Assembly: GCA_021464415.1 (NCBI GenBank)
Contig: CM038468.1
Coordinates: 5,518,001 to 5,582,000, forward strand
DNA: 64,000 nt
DNA from: Lonicera japonica
Lineage: Eukaryota > Streptophyta > Magnoliopsida > Dipsacales > Caprifoliaceae
Direction of reading: 5' to 3'
Below, one piece after another: positions 46,975 to 59,134 of this stretch (the stretch's first letter is position 1; every line of letters begins with the position of its first letter). The notes beneath the pieces were generated by a model. The model was not told the DNA's origin. It made no database searches and saw nothing but the letters and a program-made list of their open reading frames with translations. The translations under genes were made by a program, and so were the position numbers.

Positions 46975-48230
46975 AAAATATATATTGTATTGGACATTTA
47001 GCACCTTGCAAACATGCATGCGTAACAAGCTAGGGCCGTAAAACTCACATTGGGCCTTCCAATTTCTAAGGCCAACCCAGTCTTTAGTAACCTAAAAATG
47101 CTTATTACTCAAGCTTATGTTTTTCAATACTACTTTTTATATATAATGTACAATTATTATAAGTATGCATGTGAAGTCAATGAGCAATTTTAAGTTGCAT
47201 CCTGAACCTCTATAATTTTTATTTGTGCATTTCATATCCAAAATTCGCTCTAGTATTTCTTTTGTCTTAAATTGATAGTTCTATTATCCTTTTCGAAATG
47301 TTTCAAATTAGCAATCCAGTTTCTTATTCGAAATGTGTAGGAACTATAAAAATACTAAATTCAGTGTTGATGATTTGAATCTGGCAACTAAACCTCAGAG
47401 CGAGTTCTCTAGAAGCATTAAATCTCATTAGAAATGAGCATTATATCAAGCACAATTATATTAATTACTCTCTCTCTCTATGTCTTAAATTAAAAGGCAC
47501 AATCATATTTTTTGTTTAAATTACTATGTATTAAATAAGAGTCTCACCTCTTTTTTGGAACATAATCGACTTATACCATATCTTACAATAGTTTCATTTT
47601 AACCATTAATTTACTTGAATTTTTGTTTTATTAAAAAAAAATCACAATTCTAGTGCAACTTATAAGTTGAGACGGCAAATGTCCATAATCTTCTTACAAG
47701 ACATTTTATTTGCATGCATAAAATGACAGTTGCACTTTTAACCATCGAAAGATGAGGAAAAAAAAATGAAAGTTTTGCTTCCAACCACTACAAAATGATT
47801 TGTAAGCATATTTAAGGTTGATTTTTTTTTATTATTATTGTTTTCGTTCTTTGTGTTAATGCTTAAAGAATTGTTGGAAATTGCAATTATAAATTTAAGA
47901 AATTGGAAGAAATTAAATTGTTGTTTATTTTAAGTGAGATAATAATTTTAATAGTTAACACACCACAATAATTAAATCGCCAATTGAAAAATAAATAATT
48001 CAATAGAATATTAAAAATAAAAACAAAAGGAGATGAGATAAATAAAATTCCAATCCCTAATTATTTAATCTTTCCATAATTATTGAATTAGCATACTAAA
48101 ATAGTTAAATTTATTTTAGCTGGTGATAAAACTATAATCTATAATCATTCATGTGAAGATGGAGATCAATTCAATGCAATACTCGAATGTCAAATACTTA
48201 AATCTTCCATCTCGAAAATTTATATGTTTA
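46975..48230. repeat. R1-family repeat copy
   Basis: Opens with 'ttggacatttagcacctt' and 'cacattgggccttcc' as at 25260, then runs through the same landmarks as 45590-46320 and 28260-29300. Confidence 0.65.
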
Positions 48231-48566
48231 TTATATTTAATATATTTTAACAAATTATTGTATTATAATCGAATTAAATTATTCTAAATTATTTAAATTT
48301 TTAAAAAAATTAATAATATATATAAATTATATGTGCAATACATTAATATTAAGTTTATATAACAACTTGAAATATTGAAATAAATATGATTGTAATAAAC
48401 ATATGACCGGACTTACATATCTATATACGGAGTATAATTCAGTACATTTGAGTAATAGCAAAAGCAAAGGTTAAGGATCGGATAACACTAATTACATGGG
48501 CATATATAGAGGTAAAAAGTTAACGTTGTCACAAAGTATATCAAAATTAAAATATGAGTGCACTAT

Positions 48567-48690
48567 CAACGATATTGTAGCTTGTTGGTATATTTCTATG
48601 TTCATAACAGGAAACAAAATTTATTTGTCAACGATATTGTAGCCCGTTGGTATATTTCTTTGTCAATAACAGGAAACAAAATTTACTTGA
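48567..48690. repeat. 62-bp tandem duplication
   Basis: 'caacgatattgtagc' starts at 48567 and 48629. Both units run through 'gttggtatatttct' and 'aacaggaaacaaaattta'. Confidence 0.85.
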
Positions 48691-49229
48691 CTTACAATGA
48701 CGTGTTTTTTACTATATAAATGAATAGGAAGGATTTTTACTTGTACACTTCGAAGGAAATCCAGCTTAAGTAATTACTTAAGTAAACCTAAAATAATATG
48801 AGGGTATAAAAAAATAGGATTTAATTCAGCAGAAAAACCAAATATTGGTGACCGATGCAGACTAAGAGACTTTCAAAATTCTTATGGAATTGTTTTTTTC
48901 TATTTGATCAAGAAAAAGGAATCAAAAAAAAATAAAGAACCAAGATGACGTCTACTTATAAAAATAAATATAAAATAGAAAGCATTACTCAACTCATTTT
49001 TTAATTTTTTACAAAAATCAATTATTTTTAATATCATTTTTCAAACTTATTATCAAAATAAGTGATATCATTTAACATCAAAAGACAAAAATTCAAGCTG
49101 CAAACTCCTTTGTTTTTCTTTTATTTCCTATACTCTTACAATATTAGCTTATTGAACAAGTAAGCAAAAAATTGACCGAGTTTGGAATATTAAAGTATGT
49201 GGAGTGGTGGATACTCCCATAGAAATAAA

Positions 49230-49760
49230 TAATCTGAGCCAAATATAATATTTCTTCCGATTCAAATTAAGAATTCAATGCTACTTTTCTCTATAGTATG
49301 TATTAAAGTAAGAGCCTCATTTTTATTTTATTTTATTTTAACATAATAGGTACACCATAACTCATGATAGTGTCATTTTTACCCTTTGATTAAGCTTAAA
49401 CTTGTGCTTGGTTGTTTAAAACTAAAGTGGGACATGTTAATTTTAAGGTCATTCCATTTGCATGCTCGACCCACTATAAGATGATTTTTGCGCGTATTTA
49501 ATTAATTTGATTCTTGCTTTCAGTCTTATTTATTTTATTGCTGAGAAAAAAGGGAGAAAATTGTAGCTTTAAAATCATATAAGAGATTGGAGAAAATTAA
49601 ATGTTCATTTTAAATAAAATGACAGTTACAAAAAGTGTAAAATTAAATTTAGGGAGAACTTTCTAAGAAATGATAATCTTGTTGTATTAGAAACGATAAT
49701 CTTGTTGTATTAGATTGAATTAAAATTTTTATTATGATGTGAAAGAAAAACAAAATGCAG
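49230..49760. repeat. R1-family repeat copy, partial
   Basis: Closest to 25500-25860: 'gcttaaacttgtgcttggtt', 'actataagatgatttttg', 'tattttattgctgagaaaa', 'agagattgga'. It also holds a 22-bp local duplication, 'cgataatcttgttgtattag'-like, near 49670-49712. Confidence 0.6.
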
Positions 49761-49927
49761 CTTTAGTGAGTCATCGTTTTGTATATTTAAAATATTATTT
49801 TTGCACATCTATTATATATATTATATAGTAAAATGCTCTATAAGCTTCTACTGATCGCCACGTGGCATGTATTAATTGAATTTTAATATTTCTCCCAATA
49901 TATATATATATATATATATAATATCTA

Positions 49928-50470
49928 ATAAAGTGGAAAAATCAATGGACATTAATATATATTAATTTTCTCCGAATATGTGTGATAATATATATTGACT
50001 CCCTATAATTATGATTTATGACTCCCTATAATTATGACTTCCATTTTTTAATTATATATATATTAATTATGACTTCTGTTTTTTTATACGGCCTATAATA
50101 AATATCTATTAGAATATATATATATATATAATAAAGTGGAAAAATCAATGGACATTAATATATATATTAATTTTATTCGAATATATGTGATAATATATAT
50201 TAACTCCTTATAATTATCACTGCCTATAATTATGACAACTAATATATATTGACTCCCTATAATTATTACTGCCTATAATTACGACAACTGTTTGTTAATT
50301 ATATATATATATATATATATTAATTATGACTTCCATTTTTTTTATACTGTAAAAATCAATGGACATTAATATATATTAATTTTATCCGAATATGTGTGAT
50401 AATATATATTGACTGCCTATAATTATTACTCCCTATAATTATGACTTCCATTTTTTAATTTTATACTACT
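49928..50470. repeat. ~205-bp AT-rich tandem repeat, three units
   Basis: 'aaaaatcaatggacattaat' recurs at about 49935, 50139 and 50349. Each is followed by 'ttttatYcgaatatRtgtga' and 'ccctataattatgact'. Confidence 0.8.
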
Positions 50471-51262
50471 AACAATATAAAAATGGCTCTCCGGAATCCA
50501 AATTCGTTGTATATCATTTTCACATCAAAAACTTGTCAAGGTAATCCTTTATTCCAATTTATGTTAAACAATTTAGTTTTTATTTTCCCTTCCAATTGTA
50601 TACTCATAATTTCTTTCCCTTTTGAAGGTTTTTAAAGATTTCATGGTTTTCGTCAAATAATAACAAGAAACTCTCACCATTAATTAATAGAAAAACAACA
50701 ATGGAATTGTTGTACCACAAAATCTTTTTTGATTAAGAACGGTATTTTTTTTCAATGTAGAAGAATTATTTCAATGTAGAATGGAATTGTTTCATCATTC
50801 TTAATCAAAAAAAAAAAAAACAATTATGAATAGCATTTTTATGAAATTAATAGTTATAAACAATTCTTCATTATTAAAAAATACCAGAATGTATATATAC
50901 TTACAAAATCGTATACGCATCGCGAAGGCTACAAATTAGGTATACATAAAGAGTATCTCAATGGGAAAAATTATTGAATTATTGTCTTACCCTCAATTTT
51001 TTTTAATATATTTTCTTTGTAATTATAATAAATTTTGTGCATATTTTACAAGTTTGTTGGGCAAAGTAATTATACCGGTTACTATTGTGATCTCCTAGAT
51101 GTGCATATAAAAGAGATGAAAAGTTCAAATTTGCATTTTTTATTTCTATTCTCTGGCAATCTTCGGTACATACATTTTATGTGTCTCTTAGTAGTATAGG
51201 AAGATGTTTTGAGCCAAATTAATTCTTTCATTTACGAGTAATTCCTCACTTGGTTGTTAAAC

Positions 51263-51292
51263 GCCCGTGCATCGCACGGGCTGCAAAACTAA
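51263..51292 (+). mobile_element. possible Helitron 3' end
   Basis: Hairpin GCCCGTGCATCGCACGGGC (8-bp perfect stem, 3-base loop, 51263-51281), then seven bases, then CTAA followed by T. A hairpin just before CTRR at an A/T target is the Helitron 3' signature. A 5' end (TC after A) could not be fixed; the TA-rich units at 49.9-50.5 kb may belong to it. Confidence 0.45.
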
Positions 51293-51603
51293 TTTTATCG
51301 AATAGGAGTTCTAACTTGACATGTTAAATTCTCCAACCATTATTTTTTATTAATGTGTAGCTATAATTTGTTTCTCTTTATATTTATATTGCTTGTTTAG
51401 ATTGCATCACAGCTATTATAATTGATTTATTTTAATTAAGAAAAATGCTACTTCATAAACATATATACAAAAAATTGTGCTACAAGATATGGTCTTGTCC
51501 GGAAAAAAGTGGTTCTCACTTGTATATTTTCACTCTTCCTTCAATTATTAAGTAACAACTCATTTTATGCACTTTTATAGAAGGAATGGCTATTATTTCT
51601 GAT

Positions 51604-51960
51604 GCTATGTAGAATTTACAAGGCTAGTTCTGTTCTCTGGTTTCATATAAGGTTTCTAGTGATGACCACAGGAGAAGAAAACTGGAGTTTCCATGGTTCA
51701 AATCTAACATAGGGTGGGAAAACTCATCCCTATTTTTACCATACTAGCACCTAATGCGTGTACCCCATCTCTATATTTAAAATGTTGTTATCTGTGTATG
51801 TATATATGTCTAAAATTACCCAATTATTTACTTTTTGTAATCTTAATGAATCATAGGATAATCATTCCATCAAAGCACTCAAATCTATTTTTGCTTCCTT
51901 GTTGAAAAGTTCACAAGAACGGTTTGGGAAAAGGTTTTGAGCCCTAGGATCTTCAATCCG
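51604..51960. repeat. segmental duplicate, partner of 27170-28140
   Basis: Same order as the partner: 'gctatgtagaattta', 'aggctRgttctg', 'ttcaaatct', 'gaaaactca', 'aggataatcattccatca', 'cttccttgttgaaaag'. It lacks the hAT MITE and has one instead of three 29-bp units. Confidence 0.75.
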
Positions 51961-52065
51961 TTCACCCTCCCTTTGTTTTTTTTCTTTTTTATTGTCAAAA
52001 GGGTAACCCACCTAAAATTTTAATAAAAAATATAACGTACAACAAAATCCGGAGGATGACAAGAA

Positions 52066-52200
52066 GTTTGCCTCATCTAGGGTGAGGGTTAATCACCAGA
52101 ATTCAAGAGAAATTTTGAATTCGAATTTCATTTAGGATGAAAGAATTTTCATTATTATTGTCGTAAAAAAAAAGTACCTTCCCTTCAAAAAAGAAAAAAT
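52066..52200 (+). mobile_element. SINE-like element, copy 1
   Basis: About 135 bp: 'gcctcatctagggtgagg', a B-box-like 'tttgaattcgaattt', then 'ttattattgtcgtaaaaaa' and an A-rich end. The 3' half matches 54985-55050 ('attattattgtaataaa', 'accttccctc'). Confidence 0.5.
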
Positions 52201-52539
52201 ATTCTGCCTCTAGCAAGCCTAAGAAAACTTAAAAGAAACAAAGACATCCAAAATATCACTCAAATCAAACCGGCTTTTGAATCTTTCAGTTTTAGCCTGC
52301 CATGAAGATACTTGAGTGTGTCAAACTGAACTTGATTTAAAAGAAAATAATATTAGTTGCGATGATTTCTCCTTGAATTAACAAAAACAAGAACAATAAC
52401 AATTTTTTAGTTTGGGACAAATGAACAACTCATTTTTAGTTTGGGACAAATGAATGTACCAAATTTTATTATATGAATCAAGAAAATATGAAAAGAGAGA
52501 AAATTTCTTAATTGCTAAGGTGGTAGATGAGATGGACAC

Positions 52540-53115
52540 AGTCCGGTGGTGTTTGATTGAGATTTTAAAATCAAGTTTTTAAAATTTCTACTAAAAAGTC
52601 ACACACATTTTCAGATGGAAAAAGTTAATTTGTGTGAGAAGATAAAAAATGAAAAGATTTATAAAATAAGAAAAATTTTTTTCATGAGTTTTTTTGAATT
52701 GGTTGAAAAAAACTCTAACAAAAATTAAATTCACTTTTCTAACCTACTTTCGAAAAATGAAAAATGTTTTAAAAATCAACCAAACAAGAAAAGTCTAAAC
52801 ACACACAGATGAAAAATTAATTTGTGTGAAAAAAAAAATGAAAAAAAAATATTTGTGTTAGAAGATGAAAAATAAGTTGAGAGATGTGCTGATATGTTCT
52901 CTTACTTTTCGTTTATGGGATTTTATAGGAAAAAAATATAAAAATTGGGTGGCGAGCAAGAAAAAAAATTCACCAAAAAGTAAAGTTGGAAAACATTTGC
53001 TCATTAAAAGTGGAAATCAACTTATCGCATCGCTCAACTTATTTTCCATCTTCTTACGCAAACCAATTATTTTTTCTATCATTTTTCATCTTCATATCAA
53101 ACGGATTCTAAATAT
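52540..53115. mobile_element. possible MITE related to 39828-40104
   Basis: The ends 'gtgtttgattgagat' and the complement of 'atcttcatatcaaacgg' are weak inverted repeats. The interior shares 'gatgaaaaataagttgag' with 39888-39905. The target duplication is not clear. Confidence 0.35.
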
Positions 53116-53119
53116 TAAC

Positions 53120-53980
53120 CTTTAAAAATTTTGGGCTAGGATGGTGGGCTATTAATTTTTGTCTTTTTTCATACATAGCTAGTAGGTTATTTTAAAAAAA
53201 AATTCCTTGAGCCCTCCGGTCCCAGACCCGGTCCACCCATGCCGAGGAGCATCGCCACTAGCAGTCTCTAAACGTCTGGCCTGCCTATAATCAGTTACAA
53301 CATAGCCAACCAAACTGCAATGACTACAGTGCTTAGGCAGGAAGACTTAGTATAAGTCAACTGAATCACACTCACTGACTGAATCTTGAACGGAGGAAAC
53401 TAGTGTAGTAATTGATGGAAAATAACATTCGGTCAAGACCGTACAATCATGCTCATTAAGCAAACTAGGGTTTTGTACTGATAGCGAAGCTGCCACAAGC
53501 CCACCACGAACACGGAGCACTGAACGTGAAAGAGGCGGTGAGGGGCAGAAATAGCAACCCAGCACGAAAGATGATCAATGGTATGTGTATGCATCTTACA
53601 AATGAGAGTTTGCGGTTTAGAAATCAATGCGGCAAGTTCCACTGAATAACTAATAAAAGGAGAAAGAAAAACGAAATATTTTCAAGAACAGGCAGACCCA
53701 GAGGAGAAGCAACATAGTCCTAGACCATGAAGCACGAATTGTATGAAAGGGTCAAACAAAGAATTCGAATCAGACTCCGATTCTCACCCTCTTCATATTA
53801 AAAATTTTTTAATCAAATACAACTACGGAGAGAATCAAAAATTAAGTAGGATTCATGCAAAATTGAGGGAATGACTATTGAATTTTACAAATTTTATGAG
53901 TCATTGGAGACGCTCTTGTTACCAATGACCTGTTTCACATGGTGTAGCTACTTACTTTTCAGAAAAAGGGGAATGGTACA
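53120..53980. other. unassigned, less AT-rich stretch
   Basis: 53210-53800 has more balanced base composition than its surroundings. Two overlapping minus-strand frames (53347-53565 and 53433-53642) have no recognisable domain. It may be untranslated or intronic sequence of a gene or a decayed element; I cannot decide. Confidence 0.4.
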
Positions 53981-53984
53981 AACT

Positions 53985-54480
53985 CCATCAGGGTGCAAAC
54001 GAGCTGAACAGTGCTTTGTAGTATTCAGGTTCAAGCTTGATTATAATTTAATGAGCCAAACACGAGCCCAGCTTAAGTGAGTTCGATAAATTAACATTTA
54101 AACTCAACTCGATAGAAGTTCATTGTGCTCGGGTTCTACTTGAGGTTGAGCCAAGTATACTAACGACCTAAAATGATCACGAACTCAAGCTCATAAACAA
54201 GCATTCTCAAACTAAAATGAGTATACTCAAGCTCAATTTAACTATAAGAACAAGCCTTATAGTGTCGAGCATGTTCCCTAACCAATTTAAACTATGTTGA
54301 CAAGCTTACTCGAGATGAACTAACCGTATTTGAGCACCACTCATTTAATGAGCAAGCCTTCCTGCATGGCTCGAGCTTGGTTCGTTAACTTAACGAACGA
54401 GCTCAAAACCGAGCTTTAAACGAACCAAGGTTGAGCTGTTCGAAAACAGTTCGGTACCTTTACAGCTGTGCCCCACAACT
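53985..54480. repeat. degenerate AGCTCGAGCT-type repeat
   Basis: About 500 bp made of 'gagct', 'agctc', 'aacgag', 'gttcg' and 'tcgag' words in both orientations, starting 'gggtgcaaacgagctgaac' and ending 'tcggtacctttacagctgtg'. The same class of plant dispersed repeat as 31215-31465, built on a different palindrome. Confidence 0.6.
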
Positions 54481-54939
54481 AGGGGTAACTTGAAAATTCC
54501 TTTAAGGAACTGATGCGGGAAGGAAGTGTGAGGTTAAAGGAAGGCAGGCATCGTCTTCAACCTAGCTATTGAATTAACAAGAAAAGAGAGAAAAATCTCA
54601 AATAATTGATCTGTTGATGAGATGATTGATTATTATATCGAAGGGGCATAGCTTATTTATGCTTCTAGAATCCTAGACATACCATAAATAATTAGGACTA
54701 CTTGGAGGCTACTCCAAATAAATCCTTAACATAAGAAAAACGTGAGTTACCAAACATAAGAACATAATGTCATAACAAGAAATATTTTGTTCATTTAGAA
54801 GTATTTTGTAATGCTTAATAGCTTGGCTTACTACACCTAATAACATAACAAGAAATAAATAAATAAATACTATTTTCCAACACATATCTTGTCCAAAATT
54901 AAATAGTCTTATATGTGTGTATGTATATGTATACACATT

Positions 54940-55050
54940 ATCCTGAGTTTGAGCCTCATCCAGTTGCGGTGAGGGGAGAGGGGTTTTCGTTATTATTGTA
55001 ATAAAGGGAAGAGATTTAGACCTTCCCTCTTTTCTTAAAAAAAAAAAAAA
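54940..55050 (+). mobile_element. SINE-like element, copy 2
   Basis: 'gagtttgagcctcatc' (B-box-like), 'gttgcggtgagggg', 'gttattattgtaataaa', 'accttccctcttttctt', then a run of 14 A. Same order as copy 1. Confidence 0.5.
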
Positions 55051-55051
55051 T

Positions 55052-55609
55052 AATCCCTTTGCCTCAAATTGATTAGTCCCACTCTTTTCTAGGGATGTCC
55101 CAACAAAAATACTCCTAATTTCCTTTAGGCACATAAATAATGTACCAAATCTCACAATATAAAATAAGTTGTGTTCTTGACCACTGATTAAGTTGAAATT
55201 AGTGTTTCCACTCAAAAAGTAAATGAAATAATCTTATTTGTGTTACTACTTTTGTCCCATATTTAGGAATTCATATTTGACATCCGTGATTTTGGATATA
55301 CAAAGTTGGGCATAATCAATGGTTCATAACGAAACATGTAAACTAAAGGGACACTTAGTACATTAATTATTTGCCTAAAAAGAAACTTAACTCTTACTTT
55401 GAGACATCCAAAAAAGGAATAACTAAGGAAGTATTTACGGCGACCAACTCAAGTGTGATAATAAAAATAGAAATGCCATATAAGGAGTCAAAAAGCATAA
55501 TTAAATGGTAACATACTAGCCTTTGAGAAGATCGAATAGAATCCTCTAATTAAGATGACAAGATGAATTTTCAAGATAATGAGACTATTTTCCTGTATTA
55601 TGCGTTTAA
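55052..55609. other. 3' flank of the host gene, no further gene
   Basis: AT-rich; includes the likely 3' UTR of the minus-strand gene ending at 55610. Two short phrases ('tagtcccact', 'gtcccatattta') suggest an old MITE, but no matching ends were found. Confidence 0.4.
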
Positions 55610-58600
55610 TTACAATGCGATCGCTTGGGGATAACAAGCACTAACCTCCATCTTCAAAGACCCCCAAATGTGCTTGCAGCTTTCCCTCTTTGCCTGCAAG
55701 CGAGCCACGAATGACTCTGCCCACTCTTCGTCACTCCCTTTTATGCTCAGTTCATAAGGGACCGTGAAACTGTTTTAACCATTTTCACGATGAATGTTAA
55801 TAATAATCTACATATACACTAAACCAATTTCACATTTGATACTATCAACGAATATCAACGAAACATCAAAAGGCCAAAATTTTTCTAATTGGGATCAACA
55901 GCTGGGACAAAATTTGAAACAAACAAAAACAACCAATCTCGTATCCCCTTCAAAGTTAAGTCTCAATCAATTTAATCTATATACAAATAGGTGTTGTCAA
56001 ATAGATGCATGCTGACATAAGCACGAGTAGTTCTTTATAAGCTGTACAGTTCCATAAACATAAGTATTCAATTTTCTCGTGAATGTTCATAATCCTGTAA
56101 GCACAAATGCCCAAGTAGTAGTCTATTAACTACAAGTTCACGCTCATCAGGAGAGTGTTCAGAATACAAATACAAGAAGATGGCCCCTTCCACCCATCGC
56201 TAGTTGGTTCTGGGCAAGACACGCCACTTAGTACATAAGAGCATCAGCTAATCAAAAATGGCAATCCCTTCTTTGCTTGTTACGGTATTACCAACGACAT
56301 AGCTCCTGGTTTCTAAGCTTTCTTGTCCATACATTTCCAGCAGACCACCAAGATTTGCCGGAAAAACCCAACCTATCTAAAAACCCACCTCCTCCATCCC
56401 CCATCCCCAAATTAAGTCTACCCCCTCCAGAATATTCGAAAGAATCAAAACTTCCAAAAACAAATTATCATTCAACTTTCTACGATACACAATAATGACT
56501 ACCTTGATCAATATGATTATATGCCTTTTCAAACTCAATCTTAACTACTATTCCCTCTTTTTACTTAAACCTATACTACTCCACTACTTTATAATGTTTT
56601 AAGGGGTTAAGTGTAAATTTGAATTATTGATAGGGTCAAAAGTCAAATGACCTCAAAGTTCTCATGGTTGTCATATAAGGTCATATAAGCTAAACATATA
56701 TTTACCCAGCCCAGATAGAGTGGATTAAAGAGTAATCACCTCATTAGTTCTTCTTGCCGTGATCCTCTATCGGAGATACAGCTCCTACAACATAATGAAT
56801 TTCAGAATCCGTGATTAAGCCTTGGTTAACATCAACATCGCTTCAAATCATCAACAACAAATTAAATGGCCACTACCTATAACGAACATACAATTTCTAT
56901 GAATTAAATGGGCTCCTACAACAAAAAGAATCTCAGAATTTGTATTTCCTTGTTATTAGATTCTCAAGAAGCTTTTCTTCAATTTGAACCATTTTTTCTT
57001 TAATGTGAAGATCCTTCGAAGTGATTGGGGTTCCATTTTATGTTCTTTCTTGCTTTCTTTTCTTATCTTCTTTTCTTTTCTTCTTTTTTTCTATGAAAGA
57101 ACTATTGCTTATAATAATAACAAACAGTATTGTTAACTTTGGACTATACTTCAGAAAGAGCAAAACCATGTCAATTTATAACCCAGCATGTAGGCTGTAT
57201 GCAGATCAAGAAAACAAAATTTTATGTTAAACACATTCTTACACTATAATATCCTCTAGAAGTGATCCTTCACATTAGAAAGTGTACAGAACATACCACA
57301 GAGAAATAAATACTCCCTCCGGTTCTAAAAGATGGTCCCAATTTGACTTCGGTGATTTCTCAGGAAACACTATTTTTCAGTCTAATCAATAGTCAGACTA
57401 CAAGTCATTTTCGATAGTGAGAATTGGAACATTGATTATGTCCCAAAGAAAAATGGAACTATCAATTTGCGACATACCGAAAAAGGAAAGTGGGACTATC
57501 TTTCTAAGACTGAAGGGAGTAAATAAATAAATATATAAATAAATAAGAAGGGAACAAGTGTACAACACACCTGCTGACTGAGATTTTGAAAAGATTAAGA
57601 GACTTGGTAGAAAGGTTATATATCGCATCTGCAATATGCTCCTTGCCAAACAAATACACTACTGGATAACCAAGAAGCCATCTGCAGCAAAACAGTTAGA
57701 TTTAGTGGAAATAATCAAACGATGCCCAAGTTTAATATATAACTATCAAACTCAGAACACAAGGGTGTATGTATGGTCTTTGAGGAGGGTAAAAGCACTT
57801 TAAAAATCTTCTGCATGGGTAAAAAATTCACATCCCCAATGAAGAGTATCGCCAAATAACTACTGACATCCACCTTCTAGACAGGTAGTAATTGGCACTC
57901 AACGCTTGGTATTTGTAAGTAGCAGTATTATATGATAGCATTACAAACTTTGCATACTAAGAGTTCCTCTGGTTCAGTCATCATCCTCATTGCAAAATAA
58001 CACACAACTGTGAAGCACTCACAGAAAATTCCATTTAAGCAAGAACAGAGATATGTGCAGCGTAAGAATATGTATAGTTCAGTTTCAGTTTTGGTTAGTT
58101 CAGGGATCAAACTGAGAACTGACCCGAAGCTAGCGGTTCTTTAAATTTTGGAACCAAAATTAACCCAAAGGAAAAACAACCACAACCCAACCCATGGAAG
58201 TCAGGTTTGGGGTGGGTTTACCGAACCAGGCCCGCCTAAAAAATATGCCCGCCCCAAACCTGCCCTTTTACTTATATATATGGACCCAAACCCTCCCCAA
58301 CACACATTGACCCGCCAAGACCCATTGTAATTATACGATATATAATAAGGGCATATAAAGCTGGGGGAACATTATATTCAGGTCGGCCAGATTAATTTGT
58401 TTAAAACCCAAACCCGAGGCGGGTTGTATTTGAGACCCATAGCCGCCCCTGGTTAAAATAAAACCAATCCAAAACCTATCTCATTAGGGTCGGGTCAGGC
58501 CGTTTTGCCATCCCTAGAGGTAGGTTTGGTTCAACTTTCAGGTTAGTTGTTGAGAAACAACCCAAGGAAAACACATATGGTACCATAAAATGAGAAAATA

Positions 58601-59134
58601 CATACAATTACAAGTCATGCCCAAAAATGACGAACTTGCATGTAAGGATAAAGGTAGAGGGAGCTACCCATTTAGGGTTGGCACAGTGACCTCCGTGTCA
58701 TGCATGCAGCTACTCAGATCAATGAACTCGTCCACAGAGGATTCAACATTAGCGATCGAATCTGTCCTATTAGATTGTACAAGATCAATTTTTACTGCAT
58801 CACCAGGAAAGACCAAAGAAAACAACTTCATAACTGACATAAGCTGTGTTCCAATAGAGCTTTCCTCAGCTTGTGTTATCATCTGGACTGACAATATGAT
58901 AATAAAGGGAAAATAAGAAAAAGAAGAAAAAAAAATTCAGAATGGACCTCATAAAATAAAATCCTTTAATGGAAACTAAATGACCTTTGGAGGATCCTGT
59001 TCTATATCTACAAAATTCAGTTCTGTTTCCGAGTTTAGACTTGACTTAACAAGCTCTGCAATCCCTTTGACGTGTATCAAGTATATCATGTCTTCTATAA
59101 CCATGACTCGTAGATGTTCAAAGATAGATAACTC
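55610..59134 (-). CDS. C1orf74 / UPF0739 (DUF4504) homologue, five coding exons
   Basis: Spliced minus-strand gene. Exons in coding order: 59134-58985 (150 nt), 58882-58668 (215), 57681-57571 (111), 56784-56740 (45), 55769-55610 (160, with TAA at 55612-55610). All introns are GT...AG and the phases join without a stop, giving 226 residues plus stop. Recognisable segments: MVIEDMIYLIHVKG, VDIEQDPPK, EFIDLSSC, GWLLGYPVVYLFGKEH, SFTVPYELS and the C-terminal CYPQAIAL. These match my memory of the plant UPF0739 family; LLGYPV, the F-x-V-P motif and the A-L end are shared with human C1orf74. Family function is unknown. The first coding exon or start is not found; a Met just before ELSIF in an upstream exon, or the Met at residue 11 of the first listed exon, are options. 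Introns hold a Stowaway MITE and a low-complexity repeat. Confidence 0.78.
57313..57519. mobile_element. Stowaway MITE in an intron
   Basis: 207 bp starting CTCCCTCCGGTTCTAAAAGA and ending in the complement (TCTTTCTAAGACTGAAGGGAG), flanked by TA (57311-57312 and 57520-57521). CTCCCTCCG ends and a TA duplication define Tc1/mariner-derived Stowaway elements. It lies in the intron 56785-57570 of the DUF4504 gene. Confidence 0.9.
58085..58520. repeat. degenerate GGGTCGGGT / AACCC-type repeat in an intron
   Basis: Rich in 'aacccaaccc', 'cccgcc', 'gggtgggttt', 'gggtcgggtcagg' words, ending 'cgttttgccatccctag'. A common plant dispersed low-complexity class. Lies in intron 57682-58667 of the DUF4504 gene. 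Confidence 0.55.

Noticed and set aside
54709..55215. 168-codon minus-strand frame
   Set aside because: It crosses a SINE-like element and its poly-A tract; no recognisable domain.
58664..58666. Apparent stop codon after TVPTLNG in the DUF4504 gene
   Set aside because: The exon ends at 58668 with a GT donor; the TAG lies in the intron and the next exon continues the family sequence in phase.
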